This document shows positions 5,457 to 9,417 of a stretch of DNA of 9,417 nucleotides, piece by piece. Numbering within the stretch: the first letter of the stretch is position 1; every line of letters begins with the position of its first letter. The notes beneath the pieces were generated by a model. The model had not been told where the DNA came from. It made no database searches and worked only from the letters and a program-made list of their open reading frames with translations. The position numbers and the translations under genes are program-made. Where the stretch lies: positions 2,039 to 11,455 of the forward strand of contig DHMD01000068.1 of NCBI GenBank assembly GCA_002405615.1. Direction: 5' to 3'. The stretch comes from Christensenella sp. UBA4651 (GTDB taxonomy: Bacteria > Bacillota > Clostridia > Christensenellales > UBA1242).

Positions 5457-6038
5457 ATGGAATGGTTTTATATAGTTTTGATAATTATTTTGTCGCTTGT
5501 TTTGATAAGTTTATTGCCATTCAAAATAGGTATGCGTATGTACTGGAATATAGGCAAGAATTTGGGCGTACTCTCTTTTGATATTTTGGGGATAACGGTC
5601 GCTTGTATGCAAATTGAAATTACCCAAACCGCAATCAATATTATCCGAGCAAAGAAAAAAGAAAGACAAATTCAGTTGCAAGCATTGAGTTTTGGGGCAA
5701 TTTTTATGCACCACTTTTTGCAGGCAGTATTTAGGTACATAGTAATACGGGAAATAAGTATGTATGTTGACGCAAGCAAAAAGAATGACGCCTTTACCAC
5801 TTTTCTATTCAATGGTGCGGTTCTGCAATTTCTGCAATCAATCTACGCCGTTCTTTATGGGTTAAAAGGTAATTTTATTTCCTTTTGCAGTGTCGATAAT
5901 GATATACAAGAGAACAAGTGTAGTTTATCAAACTATATGAGCATTATGCTCGCTCCTATGATACTGATTGTGAGTGTGGTGCGGGCATTATTCAGAACAA
6001 AAAAGGGGATAGCAAAATATGGAAAATTCGCAAGGTGA
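5457..6038 (+). CDS. YtfI-like DUF2953 membrane protein
   Basis: The predicted protein has 193 residues and unknown biochemical function. It opens with one hydrophobic segment (about 3-21), ending LLPFKIGMRMY, followed by a soluble region with the pattern DASKKNDAFTTFLFNGAVLQFL, and a further hydrophobic stretch near the C-terminus (SIMLAPMILIVSVV). This layout, and the position directly before ytfJ, fit the DUF2953 family (Bacillus YtfI), whose members precede YtfJ in many spore formers. Similarity is weak at the residue level. The start is uncertain: the ATG at 5457 has no ribosome site, upstream in-frame codons run into the rplA terminator, and the next ATG (5532) would remove the membrane segment. 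The end overlaps ytfJ by 20 bases. Confidence 0.75.
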   Translation: MEWFYIVLIIILSLVLISLLPFKIGMRMYWNIGKNLGVLSFDILGITVACMQIEITQTAINIIRAKKKERQIQLQALSFGAIFMHHFLQAVFRYIVIREISMYVDASKKNDAFTTFLFNGAVLQFLQSIYAVLYGLKGNFISFCSVDNDIQENKCSLSNYMSIMLAPMILIVSVVRALFRTKKGIAKYGKFAR

Positions 6039-6441
6039 AAACAATAATCCTATCAAAGGGCTTATTCAAGACGCATTACAGAGTATCAAAAATTATGTCG
6101 ATATGGATACCCTTATCGGAGAGCCTCTAACGATGGGAGAAAATGTCTTGGCGTATCCGATTATCAAAGTTTCTGTCGGGATTGTTGCTGGTGGCGGACA
6201 ATACTCAAATAAATTAATTGTCAAAAAGGGTCGCCCAGCATATCCTTTTGTTGGTGGTACGGGGGCTGGTTTTAGTGCTGAGCCAATAGGTTTTTTGATG
6301 GTAAACAACGGAAAGCAAGAACTCATTACAATCCAAAATGAGAATGCGTGGTCAGAGGCTGTGAGCAAACTCGGAGATGGGCTGGGCAGTTACTTAAAGA
6401 ATATTGCGAAGAAGCAAAATAAGAATAAAAAGGATAATTAA
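6019..6441 (+). CDS. ytfJ: Spore germination/sporulation protein YtfJ (GerW family)
   Basis: This 140-residue cytosolic protein belongs to the YtfJ/GerW family, whose Bacillus members are made in the forespore and affect germination; the molecular role is not settled. Recognisable family parts are NPIKGLIQDALQSIKNYVD near the N-terminus, then VDMDTLIGEPL, VSVGIVAGGG (51-60), and the glycine-rich GGTGAGFSAEPIGFLMV (79-95). The tail is rich in Lys and Asn. AAGGGGA at 6003-6009, inside the preceding gene, supports the ATG at 6019. The gene overlaps its upstream neighbour by 20 bases and ends one base before the carboxypeptidase start, so the three genes appear translationally linked. Its presence is the best sign that the organism forms endospores. 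Confidence 0.92.
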   Translation: MENSQGENNNPIKGLIQDALQSIKNYVDMDTLIGEPLTMGENVLAYPIIKVSVGIVAGGGQYSNKLIVKKGRPAYPFVGGTGAGFSAEPIGFLMVNNGKQELITIQNENAWSEAVSKLGDGLGSYLKNIAKKQNKNKKDN

Positions 6442-6442
6442 A

Positions 6443-7615
6443 ATGAAAAAAATAGCATTTTTAACTATATTATTTGCGTTTTTCTATGTTTTTTTGTTAA
6501 GTTTATGTGCTACACCCGTTTTTGCTGAAACAGAATTCAAACTTCCCAAAGCCACTATCTCCGCTAGTAGTAGCGCTCAAAGTGCCTTTGCTTTTGATGC
6601 AGATACTGGGCGTGTGTTTTATCAGAAAAATGCTAACCAGCAGCGTGCAATGGCAAGTACAACCAAAATTGCTACCGCCATTACCGCAATTAGGAATTGC
6701 AAAGATTTGGACGAAGAAGTCGAAATCGGTGCAGAATCGGTAGGGATAGAGGGAACGAGTATATATTTGCGGGTTGGTGAAGTTCTCTCTGTTCGTGAGT
6801 TGTTGTATGGGTTGATGTTGCGAAGTGGTAATGACGCCGCAACAGCACTTGCTTATCACTGTGCTGGGAGTGTGGAGGAGTTCGCCAAGTTAATGAACGA
6901 AACTGCCGCATTGGCTGGTGCTGTAAACACAAATTTCACTAACCCGCACGGCTTGGATGACCCAAATCACTTTACAACTGCACAAGATTTGGCAAAAATC
7001 ACTGCTTTTGCGCTGCAAAATGATGATTTCAGGCAAATTGTCAGCACAAAGAATATCAAAATCAAAGGGAATGGCGAGGACGCATATAGATTTCTTTCAA
7101 ATAAAAATAGGCTTTTGAATAGTTTGGACGGCTGTATCGGGGTAAAAACTGGGTACACTAGCAAGGCTGGTAGATGCCTTGTCAGTGCGTGTGAGCGTGA
7201 TGGACTGCGTGTCGTTTGCGTTGTGCTAAACTGTGGGCCGATGTTTGAGGAAAGTGCAGATATTATTAATGCAATTTACCAAAAATACGGCAGTTACGAG
7301 ATTTTAGAGCCTTACAAAGTGGTGTCAAATATTCCTCTCGTGAATGGCGAAGTTCCAAGTATTCAAGTTTATTCCAAGAATGGTTTGAAGTTGGCATTAA
7401 GTCAAGACGAATTTTCTCAAATAAATATTGAATACGACTTGCCAGAGTTTTTGACTGCTCCTGTAAAAATTGATGAAGCAGTAGGAAAAGTAGAAGTTTA
7501 TTTCGGTAAACACTTGATTTTTAGCGAAAAAATATATACAATAGATGAAGTAGGTTCAAAACTCCTAAAAGACAAGATGAAAGACATTTTGAAAAAATGG
7601 AGTGTCTTGAACTAA
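6443..7615 (+). CDS. dacB: Secreted D-alanyl-D-alanine carboxypeptidase (DacB/DacF-type penicillin-binding protein)
   Basis: This class-C low-molecular-weight penicillin-binding protein removes the terminal D-Ala from peptidoglycan stem peptides. It has 390 residues. A signal peptide (MKK, hydrophobic core, cleavage probably after ATPVFA at 28) precedes the peptidase domain. The active-site motifs are STTK with Ser72 and Lys75, SGN at 128-130, and KTG at 235-237. A C-terminal domain (about 285-370) follows and the protein ends in an amphipathic, Lys-rich helix that could serve as a membrane anchor. The ATG at 6443 has AAAAGGA eight bases upstream; a TTG 39 bases earlier would spoil the signal peptide. 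The dacB symbol rests on context: in Bacillus, dacB-spmA-spmB precede rluB; here spmA and spmB are missing. DacF cannot be excluded. Confidence 0.93.
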   Translation: MKKIAFLTILFAFFYVFLLSLCATPVFAETEFKLPKATISASSSAQSAFAFDADTGRVFYQKNANQQRAMASTTKIATAITAIRNCKDLDEEVEIGAESVGIEGTSIYLRVGEVLSVRELLYGLMLRSGNDAATALAYHCAGSVEEFAKLMNETAALAGAVNTNFTNPHGLDDPNHFTTAQDLAKITAFALQNDDFRQIVSTKNIKIKGNGEDAYRFLSNKNRLLNSLDGCIGVKTGYTSKAGRCLVSACERDGLRVVCVVLNCGPMFEESADIINAIYQKYGSYEILEPYKVVSNIPLVNGEVPSIQVYSKNGLKLALSQDEFSQINIEYDLPEFLTAPVKIDEAVGKVEVYFGKHLIFSEKIYTIDEVGSKLLKDKMKDILKKWSVLN

Positions 7616-7632
7616 TAAAGGTGATAGGTACT

Positions 7633-8352
7633 ATGAGATTAAATAAATTTATGGCATCAGCAGGTGTGGCTAGTAGAAGAAAATGTGACGAAATTATTGA
7701 GGCAGGTAGGGTGAGAGTGAATGCACAAGTTGTCAAAAAATTGGGCGTTCAGGTTGACCCTGACAAGGACTTGGTATCTGTCGACAACAAGCCAATTAGA
7801 CTAAAAAACGACTTTGTTTACATTATGATAAATAAGCCAACAGGAGTGGTTACAACTGTTCGCGACCCATATGGCAGATGTACGGTTTTGGATATTTTAC
7901 CAAAGACCAAAAAGAGGATTTACCCGATCGGCAGGCTGGACTACAACACGAGCGGATTACTTCTGCTGACCAATGACGGGGATACAGCTCAAAAGGTTAT
8001 TCATCCAAGTTTCGAGCTGAACAAAGTCTATTTGGTTACAGTAAAGCATAAGTTAAATGAGCAACAAATCTCCAAATTATGTAGGGGCGTGGACATCGGT
8101 GGCTTTGTTACTTCTCCCGCAAAGGTGGTTTTCAAGCATACAGAAAAAGGCGATTTTGTTTACGAAGTCGTTATCCATGAGGGTAAGAATAGGCAAATTC
8201 GCAGAATGTTTGCTGCTGTTGGGAGTAACGTTGTCGGTTTGCAAAGAATTGCTATCGGCAAGTTGAAACTTGGTTCGCTTCCTGTTGGGGCTTTTAGAGA
8301 TTTAACACAAGAAGAAGTCAATTATATCTTGAAATTAGGAGAGAAAAATTGA
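7633..8352 (+). CDS. rluB: RluB/RsuA-family rRNA pseudouridine synthase
   Basis: The enzyme converts a specific uridine in rRNA to pseudouridine; RluB members act on 23S rRNA helix 89 near the peptidyl transferase centre. It has 239 residues. An S4 RNA-binding domain (MRLNKFMASAGVASRR, to about 58) is followed by the catalytic domain with GRLDYNTSGLLLLTNDG, whose Asp103 is the catalytic residue, and by the EGKNRQIRRMF motif. RluB rather than RsuA or RluE is chosen on synteny with the dacB region. The ATG at 7633 has AAAGGTGAT (7617-7625) seven bases upstream; an earlier in-frame ATG at 7597 lies inside dacB and lacks the S4 start. A four-base overlap joins it to plsC. Confidence 0.94.
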   Translation: MRLNKFMASAGVASRRKCDEIIEAGRVRVNAQVVKKLGVQVDPDKDLVSVDNKPIRLKNDFVYIMINKPTGVVTTVRDPYGRCTVLDILPKTKKRIYPIGRLDYNTSGLLLLTNDGDTAQKVIHPSFELNKVYLVTVKHKLNEQQISKLCRGVDIGGFVTSPAKVVFKHTEKGDFVYEVVIHEGKNRQIRRMFAAVGSNVVGLQRIAIGKLKLGSLPVGAFRDLTQEEVNYILKLGEKN

Positions 8353-9086
8353 GTGTAGGGTATTTTTTTGCATGGTGCATTGCATATTTGCCTATTAGGT
8401 TGCTGTACCCAACTACTGTTATCAATAAGAAAGTGTTTAGGCAAAAAGGACGGGCAGTAATGGTTTGTAACCATATGTCGAACCTTGATGTGGTCATTAT
8501 TAAATCACACGAACATACCAAGCGTTATGTTTTGGCTAAACATTCTCTGTTCAAGAATAAATTTGTAGGGGGCGTGCTAAAAGGTTTGGGCGGCATTCCT
8601 GTAAATAGACAGGAGGTCGGCGTCAGTACAATTCGTTCTGTTCTTGATGTACTCAAAAATGAAAATCAAGTCTTGATTTTCCCTGAGGGTACTAGGGAAA
8701 CGAGTATCGATGATGTCAATGCTTTGAAAAATGGTATGGCTATGTTCGCTCTAAAATCAGAGTCGCCAATTATACCTATGATGCTGTTGTACAAGCCCAA
8801 AATGTTTAGGTTCAATAAACTTATTGTTGGTGAGCCTATCGACTTGTCGCAATATAAGGGGCAACGGGTAAGTAAGGATGCGTACGCCGAAATCGCAAAT
8901 AATGTGCTAAATACTATGCAAAACTTACGCAAAGATTATATCAACTCTCTGAAACCGAGAAGGAGGGCAAAAGTCCTCGCAAAACTCGAAAAAATTGAGC
9001 AAAAAGAACAGAAGCACTTGCAGCGTAAAGCTGCAAAGTTACAGAAGAAAATTGACAGAAAACAGAAAAAAGCAGACAGTGTGTAA
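8349..9086 (+). CDS. plsC: 1-acyl-sn-glycerol-3-phosphate acyltransferase (PlsC family)
   Basis: PlsC-type enzymes acylate lysophosphatidic acid to phosphatidic acid at the inner face of the membrane, a core step of phospholipid synthesis. Of 245 residues, the first ~25 are hydrophobic and membrane-associating. The acyltransferase motifs are complete: NHMSNLD with His42 and Asp47, GGIPVNR (81-87), FPEGTR (111-116), and the PIIPMML segment (140-146). From about 201 to the end the chain is an added Lys/Arg/Gln-rich helix (RRRAKVL to KKIDRKQKK) that is strongly basic and probably coiled-coil. The start is TTG at 8349, overlapping the rluB stop (TTGA), with AGGAG (8337-8341) seven bases upstream; no nearby ATG fits. 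The last codons form the left arm of the terminator. Confidence 0.93.
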   Translation: MSVGYFFAWCIAYLPIRLLYPTTVINKKVFRQKGRAVMVCNHMSNLDVVIIKSHEHTKRYVLAKHSLFKNKFVGGVLKGLGGIPVNRQEVGVSTIRSVLDVLKNENQVLIFPEGTRETSIDDVNALKNGMAMFALKSESPIIPMMLLYKPKMFRFNKLIVGEPIDLSQYKGQRVSKDAYAEIANNVLNTMQNLRKDYINSLKPRRRAKVLAKLEKIEQKEQKHLQRKAAKLQKKIDRKQKKADSV

Positions 9087-9114
9087 AATTTTGGCTCTAT
9101 ACTGTCTGCTTTTT
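9067..9114 (+). terminator. Terminator overlapping the 3' end of plsC
   Basis: AAAAAGCAGACAGT (9067-9080) is perfectly complementary to ACTGTCTGCTTTTT (9101-9114), with a 20-base loop containing the plsC stop codon (9084-9086). The right arm ends in a T-run. The left arm encodes the last residues of PlsC, so a translating ribosome would compete with hairpin formation. Confidence 0.82.
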
Positions 9115-9247
9115 GTTGTGTAAAAATAAGTAGGAAGTGTTTGGATAAGTTTGAGGCTTGATTCTTATTATTTGATTTTGACCCTTAAAATACTTTTGTT
9201 GGTGCAATTTATTCTCAAAATTCTTTCATTTTTGTTGGTAAAAAGAG

Positions 9248-9276
9248 TTGAAATATTTTGCGTATTATGATAAAAT
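9248..9276 (+). promoter_or_regulatory. Sigma-A-type promoter upstream of the tRNA
   Basis: TTGAAA (9248-9253) and TAAAAT (9271-9276) are separated by 17 bp in an A+T-rich stretch. The predicted start is about 9282-9284. It points toward the tRNA at the window end. In the region before it (9115-9247) I see only A+T-rich DNA and a ten-base direct repeat TTTTGTTGGT at 9194-9203 and 9230-9239. Confidence 0.62.
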
Positions 9277-9282
9277 ATTCAT

Positions 9283-9399
9283 CGTGCTGGTGGTGTTGTT
9301 TGTGCCGATATCGCAAAGCGAACAGCACGGCGAGGCGAAGATTTCTGCAACGGAAGAGCTTGCTCTAACAACTGAGCAAGACAAGTAAAAAGTGAATAT
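9283..9399 (+). other. Hairpin-rich transcribed leader, or a short 46-codon frame, before the tRNA
   Basis: CGTGCTG (9283-9289) pairs with CAGCACG (9323-9329), with an inner stem TTTGTG/CGCAAA; CTTGCTC (9359-9365) pairs with GAGCAAG (9374-9380) around an eight-base loop. The first stem begins at the predicted transcript start. The same DNA is also an open frame from TTG 9248 to the TAA at 9386-9388: 46 codons with a hydrophobic core (IFIVLVVLFVPI) and an acidic tail, but with no good ribosome site. A tRNA precursor leader, a small RNA and a small membrane peptide are all possible. The segment is visibly richer in G+C than the DNA just upstream. Confidence 0.35.
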
Positions 9400-9417
9400 G
9401 CTGATGTGGCTCAGTTG
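9400..9417 (+). tRNA. 5' end of a tRNA, probably tRNA-Thr (cut by the window edge)
   Basis: The last 18 bases read as a seven-base acceptor strand GCTGATG, T8, then the D-arm start GCTC and the D-loop AGTTG. This is nearly the same as the beginning of known bacterial tRNA-Thr genes (GCTGATATGGCTCAGTTGG). The anticodon lies beyond the window, so the identity is an inference. Confidence 0.68.

Noticed and set aside
7597..7632. ATG at 7597 as the rluB start
   Set aside because: The S4 domain begins at MRLNKF (ATG 7633), which has a better-placed AAAGGTGAT site; the added 12 residues overlap dacB.
9283..9399. Signal recognition particle RNA, 6S RNA or RNase P RNA before the tRNA
   Set aside because: None of the hallmark elements, for example the GGAA-capped SRP apical loop, is visible, and the length is too short for the others.
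1..9417. CRISPR array, insertion sequence, toxin-antitoxin or anti-phage module
   Set aside because: No regularly spaced repeats, transposase or integrase motifs, terminal inverted repeats or recognisable defence domains were found; nearly all the DNA is explained by housekeeping or spore-related genes.

Overview
The window looks like a chromosomal housekeeping stretch from a low-G+C, spore-forming Firmicute, most likely an uncultured or poorly characterised member of the Clostridia. The evidence is the A+T-rich intergenic DNA, strong Shine-Dalgarno sites of the AGGAG/GGAGG type, sigma-A-like promoters with extended -10 boxes, and intrinsic terminators. The order rpmG-secE-nusG-rplK-rplA and a gene set (YtfI-like, YtfJ/GerW, DacB-like carboxypeptidase, RluB) otherwise found in endospore formers point the same way. 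All confident genes are on the + strand. Placement below the class level is not possible from sequence alone.

Layout. (1) Positions 1-129 hold a degenerate copy of a dispersed repeat and a short direct repeat. (2) Positions 130-2577 are a two-gene unit, trxB (thioredoxin reductase) and glmM (phosphoglucosamine mutase, cell-wall precursor supply), with its own promoter and two tandem terminators. (3) Positions 2650-5400 are a transcription/translation/secretion unit: promoter, a hairpin at the very 5' end of the transcript, rpmG (L33), secE with a long charged N-terminal extension, nusG, a structured leader, rplK (L11), rplA (L1) and a strong terminator. rplJ-rplL-rpoB, which usually follow rplA, are absent. 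(4) Positions 5457-9114 are a tightly packed unit: a DUF2953/YtfI-like membrane protein, ytfJ (gerW), a D-Ala-D-Ala carboxypeptidase, an RluB/RsuA-type pseudouridine synthase and a PlsC-type acyltransferase, ended by a terminator whose left arm lies inside plsC. (5) Positions 9115-9417 hold a consensus-like promoter, a hairpin-rich leader that is also an open 46-codon frame, and the first 18 bases of a tRNA (probably tRNA-Thr) cut by the window end.

How the genes work together. Unit 3 makes parts of the ribosomal GTPase centre and L1 stalk, the NusG elongation factor and the SecE translocon subunit. The leader directly before rplK can fold into a mimic of the 23S rRNA L1-binding site, which would let L1 repress its own operon. 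Unit 4 joins spore germination/cortex functions to rRNA modification and phospholipid synthesis.

I found no mobile element, CRISPR array, toxin-antitoxin pair or defence system. The points most worth a second look are: an L11 whose conserved proline-rich thiopeptide-contact segment has lost three prolines; the candidate L1 operator; a stop-codon-in-loop hairpin between rplK and rplA; the SecE extension; and the ambiguous small frame/leader before the tRNA.
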